Positions 52,276-62,800 of a stretch of 64,000 bases of DNA are shown here, in pieces. Under the pieces are notes generated by a model. That model did not search any database, had not been told where the DNA came from, and saw only the letters and a list, made by a program, of their open reading frames with translations. The stretch is from Gymnorhina tibicen. Taxonomy: Eukaryota; Chordata; Aves; Passeriformes; Artamidae. The stretch covers positions 1,857,901 through 1,921,900 of the forward strand of contig VXAZ01002109.1 of NCBI GenBank assembly GCA_013399875.1. Reading direction: 5' to 3'. How positions within the stretch are numbered: position 1 is the stretch's first letter; each line of letters starts with the position of its first letter. The position numbers and the translations under genes are program-made.

Positions 52276-52356
52276 ATGTCAGCAGAGCTCTACCAGAGAT
52301 TAGAAAGGTTGTGGCACCACCATAAAGACAGGCAGTTTGAAGAAGTATATCTTAAG
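52276..52356 (+). other. Exon-like segment, 27 codons ending at a GT donor
   Basis: A start codon preceded by AAA opens 27 codons, from MSAELYQRLERL to EEVYLK. They are rich in charged and aromatic residues, unlike the Phe/Ile/Ser-rich random frames around them. The last codon AAG is followed at once by GTATTT, a fair splice-donor match, and the frame beyond turns hydrophobic and AT-rich. A TTATTTTCAG acceptor-like site ends at 52202, so an exon of 52203-52356 with a short 5' leader is possible; an in-frame stop lies seven codons upstream of the ATG. I do not recognise the protein. A chance match is a real possibility, because no other exon was found nearby. Confidence 0.3.
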
Positions 52357-55300
52357 GTATTTCTGATCTTGTTCTTCTGGCGTTCTGTGTCTCTGAATAC
52401 AGATTTACACGGGAGTAGTTCCAAACTCACCTTTTTGAATAAAGTTCAACCCTTTATTTTTGTGATCAAGATTCTGAACTGCCACTTCTATGGGGCAGAA
52501 TCTTTTCTCCTATTTTTCCTACATGCACAGTAAAACAGTTCCCTGAAGATATTATGCTCTATGTTTCTCCAATATTTTTAATTTCTATGTGTATTTGTCC
52601 ATTTTCTTGCAAAGTCTAGAGCCCTCTGCCAGTGCCTGGTCACTTTGGGAATATTTACTGTGGTTTTGTTTCGCCAAACATTGCCTTTTTATCCAGAGGT
52701 TGTCAAGTGTGTGTAGTTGTTTGTCTGCATATTGTGCTGCAAGGTGTGCTTCACCTGAATGTATAACTTTTTTTCCCAGGAAACTAAGGATGATTTAAGT
52801 TAATAACAGATGCTATAACATATATCCATATAGTCCATAGCAAGGGTTTTATTTGTGGCTTTACCTCTGCAAGCACAGTGGAAGTGCTTTACTTCATTTC
52901 TACAATCACCAGGGATTCCCTGGCTGCCTGATTACTCCAGAGCCTTTGATTTGAACAGAGCTGTGCTTTTGCTCCCTGAAAGCATCCTTAATGAAAAGAA
53001 TATTTTGGGAGCTATGAAGGAACTCCTCAAGAGGAGAGATGGCATGGGGAGGGAGGAAACAGTGAAGAGACAGTCTTGCCAAGAAGGAGTGAATGAGCCC
53101 TGTTAGGAGAGGAGAGAAATATGATTATGCAGCACCAGAACTGCAGTAGCCTCTGCAGAACAGAGAATAATAGAAGCAACACAAGAAGACAGAATTTTCC
53201 CTCTGAAGTCATAGATGGGACACTCCCTACATGGGCATGCAGATCTTTATTTTATCTCTCACAGGTGAATTATTAATTGCAGTGCATTTGAGAAAGATTT
53301 TGAAGGCAGGGGCGTGAATCCTACTTTTTTTTTTTATTTATTAAAATGGAATGCCCAGTAATTTAACCAGTGTAATTTTTCAGTTAAATAGATTAAAGTT
53401 AAACAACTAAAATAATTAATAAATCCTTTATAAGCCTGTAATGATGGTTTAAATGGCTAAATTTTGAAATAGTTTAATAATAATTAATACTACAGTTTTA
53501 ATGGAGTAAATAATTCCACTATCTGCACTAGCTGATACTTTCAGAGTAGCTATAGGTCTCAAGTATGAGTTCTTGGCTGACCTATATTCTGTTAAATCTG
53601 GAAAGCAATACATTTTGTTAATCATCCTATTATCATCAAAAGTAAGATGACAGTTTGTGATAGCCACTTTTAGAATAACACAAAGTCCCTCATTTATTCA
53701 ATCAGTATAATAATTCTGAAAGTAGAAAACTCAGGTGTTTTCCCAAAAAATTCTTGAAACAAAAAGAAGTTCAGAGTGATACTTTTGAACTAAAACCAGT
53801 ATTAAAGAAAAGAGCAACTATAGCACATTAGAATGAACACTTTGTTGTAGGCACATGGACATGCACAATTCATTAGTATTAGAGGCTTGATATTTTGAGT
53901 TCCTTTGTCCTTTCCTGAAAATTTTAAAATGAAATACATTTAGACAGGATGTCTACTTGGAAACAAATAACTGAATGGTAATCTAATATCCTGGCTATGT
54001 GGTAGTACACGCAAGCTCCAGGACAGATGGTTGTTTGTTGTCTAAATCTCGCATAAGGACTGGGGCATGGTCACTACTCTGGCTGGAGCTCAAGTGAGCT
54101 ATTTTGCCCCATGGGGAGGCAAGAAATCTGTCATAATACAGAGGGTGCACATCCTGTCATTCCCTCACAGGAGATGTCCTCTTTCTTTTGCAATGGGGTC
54201 ATACCTTTGACTCTGGAGGCTTTCCATCACCACACCTTTTTCCTACAAGTTCTTAAGAGACAGTAATACTAACATGATTCAGAAAAGAGTAAGTTTAATT
54301 TCTCTACCACTATTTGGGAGTTGAGAGAAAAATATAAGAGAGAAGAAAGAGCATTTTTGCCCACATGTCCCTACAGAATTGATTCCTTCTACCTCTCTCA
54401 CTAAAACTATGTTATATACTGGAGCTCTGAAAAGTGGACAGTTTTCACTGGAGTTTTTTTCACTGTTTGCATGCATACTAAATCACTTTTTATTTCATAT
54501 ATGAAGCAAGAAAATGAATGTGATGAGATGATTTCTTCATGAAAGGCTGTGTTTATACCGAGTGTATAGCTTGGACCAATTCTGAGTATCCAAAAACCAG
54601 TCACAACCTTGTTTTGTAGTAGAAGTATGTTTTCTTCTTACTTATATAATCTGAAAAGGATGGAGCCAATTTTGTTTAAGCTTGATTTTAAGGACTTTCT
54701 GTATATATCTTAACATAAAAACTCTAAGTACCTGTTCTCTCCTCAAAACATGGTAGTTTTATTTCTTTATTTTTTACCTGTGAGAAGTTAAAAGACACTG
54801 AAAGTACCTCTATGATATTCTTGTATTTTAATTCATGAATGTCTGGAACTTGAGGCTGTGTGACTATGCTAAGAACATGAAGACAGAAAACACCAATGTT
54901 TTTGTACTTACCTCCTGTGATGAACAAGACTGGTTAGTATTTTGTACTTCCAATGAATCTTTTATTCCAGGAAAGATAGGAAAAAATGCCTGTCTCTCCC
55001 CTAAATGAGGAAAAAGCCCTACATAGATTGCAGAGAAGATATAGGAGTGAAGAATGTTCTTACAAACATCACAGATATTCATCACAGACACTCAGGAAAA
55101 CCACAGCCAAGAATGGCTGTAGAACATCTATTTTTGTTATCTATAGCTGGTAGCTTATCTGAACTTTACTCTTATCATTATATATTAGGAGTGAAATTTT
55201 CAATGCCTAGAAAGAGTCTTTGCTTTGCCCCAAAACCTACTATATGCATTTATAGCTTTCTAAATATCATTATTGTAATTTCCTTTCCAAACACTTAGGA

Positions 55301-55824
55301 GGAAAACCATAAGCAGTTATCAGTGTGAGACAAGTAGACATATTTCAGATGCTTTCAATACAAGTTTCAGTGTTGGCCATTTAGACAATGGTCAGATATG
55401 GTCTTGTGACTCCATTTCTCAGAGCTGCTACTTTGACTCTTTCATTAAGTTGTAATAAAACATCAGGGCAGACAACTCCTCAGACCTGGATTAAACACCC
55501 TTATTCCTCTTTTTTCTCCAGTTTCCTTATATTTAATATTTTCCTCCAGAAGAACTCCCAATTAAATTAATGCATAATGCTCTATGAAAGTCCTGCAGAC
55601 TGCCCACATAAGAAAGGACTATTTAGTTCAATTAAGAAAGATGGTGTTTGATCCATTTACTTTATGATTTAGGGTGTAGTCCAATGGGAATCCTTCCAAA
55701 GCAGTGTTATGATCTAATTGTTACTATTATTATTAAGGTTCTTTAGAAATTCCTCTGCCCAAATTAAGGTGCAAACGAGACCATATGCCAGTGACAATAA
55801 CATGGGTTTTATTGATGGTAGATA

Positions 55825-55905
55825 TGAGGGAGGGAGAGAGAGAAAGAAAGAAAGAAGTAGAAAGTAGGTGGAGGGGACAGAAAGAAAGTGACAGGGATAG
55901 AATAA
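55825..55905. repeat. GA-rich tract inside the LTR
   Basis: GGGAGAGAGAGAAAGAAAG-type purine sequence on the plus strand, pyrimidine-rich on the LTR sense strand. It occupies the same place as the tract at 27528-27585 in the sibling LTR, so it is ancestral to the family. Confidence 0.75.
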
Positions 55906-56228
55906 GGAAAATATCACCACTCCATGGAACCCAACGATGTTCTGTTGATCCTCTCCAGCTGGTCTTCTTGGTGGTGAAGGTCACCCCAGAAAAGCATGGA
56001 ATCCGATGGGTATATATGCTCAGGCTGGGCAGGCATGCCCAGGGGAGGAGGCAGCCTCTTACAGCAGCCTCTGGGGCTGTTGCATCACTGCAGTCCTGTG
56101 GGGCAAAGCCTCTCACGTGGATGTCCCGTGGGGCTGGGGGTTCCACAGCTGGGCCAGTTTGTGTAATCGGAGGATGGGTGTTTATTGCCTCTCACCAGAG
56201 GTTACACCATGCACCCAAAAACCTCCTC

Positions 56229-56250
56229 CTCCCCCCTCGGTTGGGGGGAG
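56229..56250. repeat. GC hairpin, 8-bp stem
   Basis: CTCCCCCC (56229-56236) and GGGGGGAG (56243-56250) are perfect reverse complements around a 6-base loop. It lies in the GC-rich U3 part that only the long sibling LTR has. As U3 upstream of the TATA-like site it would not be in the normal LTR transcript, so an RNA role is unlikely; a DNA-level or protein-binding role is only a guess. Confidence 0.7.
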
Positions 56251-56495
56251 TCTGTGTAAACCTGGCTTCTGTGAGCTGTGCTCTCCCCCACCCCAAACTC
56301 AGCCGGGATCGCAGCTGGGGGCTTTGGTCTATTGTGGATGCACACCTTTCCTCAGCCTGAGGTGACTGAACAATGGGTTTCCTTTTATCTAATCAGCAGT
56401 TTTCAAGGCGGTTTCTGTGGCTGTAGCTTCTCTAAAACTTTATATCAGTGTTTGAGGCATGAACTATTTTAGTCTCTGACAAGCAGTCAATCTCA

Positions 56496-56515
56496 TCCTC
56501 CCCCACCTCTTCCTC
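56496..56515 (-). other. Polypurine tract next to the 3' LTR
   Basis: On the minus strand the bases just before the LTR read AAGAGGTGGGGGAGGA, a purine-only stretch abutting TGAGATTG. This is where a retroviral polypurine tract should lie and it matches in place the GGCAGGGGGAG next to the sibling LTR. It sets the LTR boundary and shows that this is a 3' LTR with internal DNA attached, not a solo LTR. No internal coding remnant is recognised beyond it. Confidence 0.7.
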
Positions 56516-57041
56516 TAACTCTCCCCAACTCACACATAGATATGAGTAGAGCTCTGAAAAGGTTACTTAAAATACCAGAAGAATAAGCTTCTTAACTGAG
56601 TTTTTTTACAGTACTACACATTACAGAAGTGAAAAAAATTGTCAAATATATGTGTATAAATGTATATAAACAGGAGTTTATATCTAAATGAATATGCATA
56701 TGTATGTATATACATATCGCCATATAGTACCTCATGAATGTATTTTACCTATCTATTTTTGGTTTGCTCTTTCCTGAAGTTCAAATTAAATAATTCTTCA
56801 CAAATACTGTCATGGCTTTTAAAATTATTATTATTTTTATTATTTTATAACATGTTATCTTGGATATACTTTCACAAAGTGAATTGTTTGCTGAGTACCA
56901 AACACAAAGATCTCATGAAGGTTAACTGGTAAGTTTTAAGATCTAATAAGGCTTCTACTTCATGCCCATGATGAAATGAGACCTGTCAAATATTTTTGTT
57001 TGTTGTCCACTACGATCAGTGGTCACTGGTCTGGGCTGTCC
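56516..57041. other. Gene-free AT-rich DNA
   Basis: No supported gene. An alternating AT/GT stretch lies at about 56644-56725. Retroviral internal DNA might continue for a short distance from the left edge, but I see no motif to support it. Confidence 0.55.
56644..56725. repeat. Degenerate TA/TG-rich tract
   Basis: Interrupted alternating AT, GT and TA words, including a self-complementary ATGTATATACAT core. It probably derives from an old microsatellite. Confidence 0.65.
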
Positions 57042-57095
57042 CTGGGATTCAGGAGGCCAAGGCTCAAATTTCAGCTTGAAACAGACTTTGTGAGA
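57042..57095 (+). mobile_element. Possible ancient MIR-like SINE remnant
   Basis: CTGGGATTCAGGAGGCCAAGG, CTCAAATTTCAGCTT, then ACAGACTTTGTGAG. The order resembles the tRNA-derived middle of old amniote MIR-like SINEs (GGATTCAGGAGACCTGGGTTC, AAATCCCAGCTCTG, CACAGACTTGCTGTGTGA). It is short and diverged, so a profile search is needed to confirm it. Confidence 0.5.
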
Positions 57096-58583
57096 TTTGT
57101 AATTCTCCTGGGTCTGCTAGGTGAGTACTGATGGATGCTGCTGTTTAAAAACAGTTGCCTCTATGCCAAGCCTTTCTTGACAAAATATTTGAGGAAATAG
57201 TCAATTTCTATGAAAACTGCAGGTTAAGTAAATCATTAAACATTTGCTGACAACATCAATTCGATCAAGAATTTTTCAGATAATTCAGATCATTTTATAC
57301 AGCACAGAAATCAGCATCACAAAACTGCTGGTTTGATGCATAATTTATTGTCAATTTTTTTTTTTTCAGTAAAATGTGATTGTAGAATGCTTCCAAGAGA
57401 TGGAAAGTAAAAAAAAGAAGTTACACTCTGATATACGAATTGGGGGATAACATATAAACTGAGGTTTTTAATAATTTAGTAATTTCAAATAATTGAAAAG
57501 TAGTGCTAACGTGCTCAGAGTATAGTCCTTGCTTTATTTTGACCCTATTTAGAACAGCACATTTGAGTAAGTCCATTTCAGTAACCTGTCCTAAATATCA
57601 ATATTTTAAGAAATTTTTCTGGCTTTGAGTCTGTCCGTTGACAAATGCGGAGACTTAGCTTAAACTTTGATGCCTAACACTTGAATGCCTAATTTAGGAT
57701 GAGTAAAACCTACTGTTGTTTCTACTTCTGGATCCTTTCTGATTCTGGTCATCTGGGTTAGACAGCACATGAGAAATATAAGATAGGAAAAATAATCCAA
57801 AGGAAGAAAATACTGAGACCGAGGTTAAAAGTCAAGTAGTCCAAATGATGTTTTCATATATTGGTCTATTTCCCAAGCTACTAGGTGCTGCTACAGTAAC
57901 ACAGTATGATTGATCCTCAGCCTTCCTGTATACATTCCTCACAAACACACTCAGAAAACCATTCACAGGGTGAAATCTAATTTTTCAAGATTTTTATTTC
58001 CTTGTAAGACTTCAAACACAATGTTTGAAGTGGATATAAGGCTATCAGGGTGCACAAGATATCTGACACTAAAGAAATCGTTTCATAAGATGAATCTTAC
58101 ATGCCAAATCTTTGGAACAAGAAAATTTTCACAGCTGACTTTTAATCCTTGAAAAACTGGATTTACAATGAAAATTATGACAGACCCTTAAGTATCACAG
58201 TACGTGTGGGTATCTGTATTTATTGTATAAAGCATAAGAGCACTAGATTTATAGCTGTGAGTGGTTTCATTAAAATGCCAGATCTTTCTATATTTTTCCC
58301 ATTTCACTAATTCAAAATCATCAGTATTCCCCAACAACACTTAAGGAAAAACATAATAATTACTATAATAAAATGTAACAATAACATTGATATTTAATTT
58401 ATTGTCGTTTTTACTGAAAGTTAAAGTTGCTGTGTAATATGAATTAGCAGGGAAATTTCAGAGAAATAAACAGGTAATTTCTGTCCTATTTCTGCACCTT
58501 ATCAGTCTCTGAGGATCTGAAATGTGGTATCAGTTTTAGTCTTAAAGTAGGTTAGTCAACATGTGTTCTCATTTTCTCCAGGA

Positions 58584-58609
58584 AATAACTACCTTCCAAG
58601 GTAGTTATT
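58584..58609. repeat. Perfect hairpin, 12-bp stem and 2-base loop
   Basis: AATAACTACCTT (58584-58595) and AAGGTAGTTATT (58598-58609) are exact reverse complements separated by CC. A 12-bp perfect stem is longer than expected by chance at any one place, though a 64-kb window offers many trials. The near-zero loop favours a palindromic duplication (snap-back synthesis) over a folded RNA gene; the stem is too short for a microRNA precursor. Confidence 0.85.
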
Positions 58610-59175
58610 ACTGGCCTATAAATCTATCAGAAGAAATTCCTTAAGAAGTATTTCTGACATATAGAAGCCTATATTTATCAAATATTTTATAGAATTTTCT
58701 TAATGAACTCTGAGCCTTTTTATAATTCAAAAATACTTATTTTCCAACATGGAAAACTAAAATTCCAGTGAAGATTTACGTAGCAAGGTGAGTATGAACT
58801 GTGAGGATCTGATTCTCTAAGATAATTTGCTGGCAACAGAAAAGTAACTGGATCCTTCAATTCAAATTAGATGAACTTGTAGATACTGGATAAATTAGTG
58901 CAAAGCTGTAGGTGAATGTAGATCAGAAATCACCATATGTAAAAGACAATGTTCACAGTCTGTTTCTTTATTAACCAGCCAACAGGAATCTTAGGTTCAC
59001 ATGCAAAGCATGAAAAAGTATTTTTTTCTAAAAGTTTTGGCTTCATTTTTCAATTTTAGAATGATTCAGCCTAGTTTTACCTTAGATGGGGTCTATGTGC
59101 ATTATTATACTGTAATTGTCTCATTGTCCAAAGCTAAAATTCTTTAGATTTTAAGGCAATACCATAAATATACTG

Positions 59176-59234
59176 AGGAAAAGGTAGGAAGAAAGGAAGA
59201 GAGAGGGAGGGAATGAGAAAGGGAGGACAGGAGG
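59176..59234. repeat. GA-rich low-complexity tract
   Basis: Purine-only words (GGAAGAAAGGAAGAGAGAGG-type) on the plus strand. It lies at the 3' side of the coding-like minus-strand stretch that follows, where it reads as C/T-rich DNA and not as a poly(A) tail. Confidence 0.75.
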
Positions 59235-59289
59235 CCTCAAAGAGTCTAATAAACCTTGCATTAGTTCTACATTTGCCATGGAAACCATT

Positions 59290-59876
59290 GCTCACATAAT
59301 GCATAGGTATTTTGCAAGAGCTCCCCTATTCTCATGTTCACCTAACCCTTGGTCAGGTTGCACCCTCCAACAGTGAATAATCGCCTCCTTGATTTTTGTG
59401 GCCTTCAGTGATTTCAATCTTTCTAGGGATTTGCTACTTCTGTTGTATGTTGGCTGTGATTCTTTCTTCCACTGCCTTGCCATTCATATTTTAGCAAAAC
59501 GTTTTCTTGCTAGCTGGATCCTGTCAGCTCAGTACAGCCATTACTTTGGCTTCTATTCTGAAATGCATTAATGTTAGAGTTGCGCTGCAGTCTGTGTTAG
59601 TAACAGTCTCTTGTTGGAGTAGATGAGTTCTCTGCCTGGGCCTTTGGAGAAAGCTCCTGGGCACCTGGAGCTTGAGATTCACTTTAGGTGACAGCCAAAA
59701 GCTAATCATTACAGCACTTTATTCTATCTTTGCTGTCCTTTATGACCTCCACATTTTTCTTGACCTCATTGTAGCATAGCAAGGATTTGCAAATCAGTTG
59801 TACTCCATCGTGTTAAGATCCTTCCAGGTTGCCTTCTCTTTTTCTGCCATAAGAGCTGTTTTTAGATGCCCTGCAA
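59290..59876 (-). pseudogene. Possible decayed retrocopy, unidentified
   Basis: Read on the minus strand, several neighbouring segments in different frames have coding-like composition. One runs from 59876 to 59797 (includes KTALMAEKEKATWKDLNTME). After a stop and a frame change, the next runs to about 59705 (includes YNEVKKNVEVIKDSKDRIK). Further down are charged, Ser/Thr/Gln-rich segments, broken by stops, to about 59290. Lys/Glu-rich segments like these suggest a coiled-coil protein copied long ago. I cannot name a parent gene, no poly(A) tail or flanking duplication is visible, and the pattern may be chance. Confidence 0.28.
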
Positions 59877-62800
59877 GTTGTCAGTATAGAGATGCAAACA
59901 GCATACAGTTAAATCAGTTTTTACTGAATGCCTGTTGGGACTCTTGTATTTGATACACCTCTGTTTTCCCAAATGTAGCTGGAAATGCTCTGTCTCAGGC
60001 TTTGATTCAAATATCATGATGATGATCACATTCATGTACCTTGACAAAAAGATGTCTGCAACCACAGATGATATGAGAAATGAGAAAGTGGGGATAAGCT
60101 CTGTGTGTTTGTCTGTGAGAGGTCGGGGGCACTCAAAACTGTCCAAAAGGGTCTTTGCCCCACACTGATCACAATAAAGTGGAAGGCAACCATCAGCAAA
60201 ATTAAACAGCAAGCAGAGGATTGCAAAGAGATTTCTGACACAGCAGAAAAGGCCTTGGTAACAGGTCAGCAACCCCACCACGGTGCAGTGCTTTCTCACC
60301 AGGACCTCGGTCAGTGGGTGAAGAGTACAACAAAGGGCATCAAAAGATCAGGGCACCTGCTTGTCCCACAAAAGGTGTGTGCACAAACAAGACCCACTCC
60401 TGGGGTATGGGTGAGCTTTTGACCCCCACAGGTGCGGGAAACTTCACTGGGGTCAGGTGGGTTGGGGTGGAACTTCTTGGAATGAGATATAAATGGAATT
60501 TAGAAATCTGAAGGTATGTATACATGTGCCTAATATTGTGTGTTTTGTTGTGTTTCTGATACTGATCCTGAGCATAGTGTTTGCTGATTAATTACATGTC
60601 ATTAGTAAATCAATAAATTACTTTGATCCTAATTTGATTTAAAGTGTGTGAATTGATCAGTTTTCCCCAGGGTCAACAACTAATCCATTAAAAAACTAGC
60701 AGCACTGCTTCAGACATCTGAGCAAGCTATGTCATTGAGAGGGTTTACTGAATCATCCATGGGGAAAGGAGAGAGAAAATAAGTTGTTGTTCTGATGATG
60801 AAACTGGTTCTACTTCCATATAAGTTATCATTCTAATTCAATGACAAAAATTAAATCTTTTCATAATTATATTCCATGAAAGATAATTCATGCAGCAGCA
60901 GTTTTTTATTTTAAGATATTTTATATATTTCTTGTAAGCAAATTGCAGATAAAAGTCTAGACTATTAAAATTTTAAGTTTTAAGTTCTAAATTCTAAGGT
61001 GAAAGTGCTTTCCCAGCTTCTTTAGGTAGGGTTTCTTAATCCCTGTTTTTAAAAATGCAAGTTTGGTATGAATCTGCTATTTCATTCTCTATGGACCATT
61101 TCAATGATTAATCATTAGGGAAAAGACCACCTTCACTTCAGAAAAAATATTCCCCATTTATAAGAGATCTGGAGTACCCTGGAGTTGACTTAATAAAATG
61201 TTACAGCTAAGATAGTGTAATAATATATAATGAAGATGTAGTACAGATAACTATGCCTAGTATTCTCTACAGTAGCATTTTTATTGTTTATATTGTTTGC
61301 AGATTTATTAAAGTTCCTGCAAAGCTTTTCTTTGACAGGTTATTTGATTTATCATCCTGAAAAAGCCCACATAAAAAAGAGAGATGTTTCAGAACTTGCG
61401 GGAAAATATTTGTATAGTTAAATAAAAATGAAGATATATAAGGTGGGATAGTTTTGGGAAAACAAAAAATCATGGTGATCATTTCCAGTTTATTAAGGGC
61501 CAAAGCCTTTAAAAACATGTTTATCTCTGTCTTGTGGGTGTTTGGTACATATATTTCTCTTATAAATGAATATTGCTTTTTGGCTATCATATCTGCAGCA
61601 GAGCCACATGTATCTCAAGATTGGTTTTTTTTCTTCATAGTTGTCTCAATAAAGTATTCAAATTTGGTTCAGATGGTAGTGGTATCTTTTTTTTATGGAC
61701 GTTTACTAGACCACAGCTTACTATTTCTGTCCACTGACTGTGTAATACAGCCTATAATACATTATAATTGTATATCTTCAATAGCTAAAATGCACAAGCA
61801 CACAGAAACTGAGGCAGAGCAAGATAACAATTCAAAGGCTCTCAATATATATGTTTTAAGAAAAGGACTAGATATTTATCATGTGTTCACTATGTTAGGT
61901 TAGTTTTTTCTAATTTTCTAAAAACATGTGGTTTTATTTATGTTTCCACATAATGAAACAACTAAAGTCAAAGTTTGTCTGCATATGAAAGTTTGCCTTT
62001 GTTGTATCAGTGGAAAAAAAATGCTTTGCAGAAAAGTTTAGCTCAAAAATTCATGTCCAGTATTGTTGGTGTTACTCTAGCAGAAAAGGCACATGAGATA
62101 AAAAGGTCAGTATTGTTTTAACAAATAATGAGACAGGTGGCTGCAGATACAGGTGAAAGCTTACTTATGGTTCTAGAAGTGCTAGACATAAAGATTCAAC
62201 AGTAAGTAGTGACTAATTTTATCTTTTCAGTGCTTGTAAACAGCACTATAATGGTTTTTCCTGCTATGTCTTTCTCCAACACATCCTCAGTTTGTTATAT
62301 AAAATGCATATCAGCAGTGGTGCCAATTGACTGGAAAACAGAGATTCAAAGAAATTGCAGAGGTCTTTGAAGGTTCCTGGGCAGCAAATAGAGGAGTATC
62401 TTACTTCAAGTAATGCAGTGCAGCATGCTGAGTTTGTGTCACTTGCTGCAGGGTAGTAAGAGTTCATAAAATCAAGCCAGCTACATGGCTATAGATCTTC
62501 TATAATGTAACATTTATTTTTATTTGCCATGGGCAATAGATTTTCTGTTACTGAATGTGAACTAATGAACTAGCAGGCCAAGTCCAAGTTATCAACACCT
62601 ATTGAATGTGTTTCTGTGCTGTAACAGATAGGACAGCTCAGTGGGCAGTGTTCTACCTGCCTCTGACACACTGGAATTTCAGCTCCGAGAATGCTCTCTG
62701 TGTTTGTGCTGCTCACTGATGCTGCATCTCTTCTTTTGAAGCACATTATAAACATTCTCATCATACAGATCTCAGCCCACACAGAGATTGCTGCTTAACA

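Larger units (their letters stand above)
50104..55749. other. Mostly gene-free AT-rich DNA
   Basis: No full gene. It contains a nested inverted repeat at 50846-50902 and one short exon-like segment at 52276-52356, annotated separately. The plus-strand frame 52855-53106 has an ordinary, protein-like composition, but no domain that I recognise. A T-run lies near 53325-53336. No transposon ends were seen. Confidence 0.6.
55750..56495 (-). mobile_element. Endogenous retrovirus 3' LTR (long sibling)
   Basis: On the sense strand it begins TGAGATTGACTG (complement of 56484-56495) and ends in a mutated form of GGGCAGAGGCA (at 55750). It shares with the LTR at 27453 the final CTCTGCCC...GAGACCATATGC block (plus-strand order), the ACCAC..CCATGGA block, CTTCTTGGTGGTG and the overall layout. 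A TATA-like site lies at the complement of 56010-56018, a polyadenylation signal AATAAA at the complement of 55808-55813, and a pyrimidine-rich tract (sense strand) upstream of it. It is about 350 bp longer, the extra sequence being GC-rich DNA at about 56030-56380, in the U3 part. The 191-codon plus-strand frame is antisense to it and is not a gene. Confidence 0.8.

Noticed and set aside
52855..53106. 83-codon plus-strand frame with protein-like composition
   Set aside because: No domain recognised and no donor or acceptor in a suitable place. It lies 500 bases from the exon-like segment at 52276, but no link can be shown.
55785..56360. 191-codon plus-strand open frame, the longest in the window
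   Set aside because: It lies wholly inside, and antisense to, the minus-strand LTR at 55750-56495. Its start reads through the GA-rich tract, and the composition follows the GC-rich U3.
59862..60299. 145-codon minus-strand frame overlapping a 105-codon plus-strand frame
   Set aside because: Neither has a recognised domain, and the minus frame differs from the coding-like frame that follows it. Left as unassigned DNA.
61454..61903. 149-codon plus-strand frame
   Set aside because: AT-rich, Ile/Phe/Ser-rich, with no domain, no splice signals and no promoter-like context. One such frame is expected by chance in 64 kb searched in six frames.
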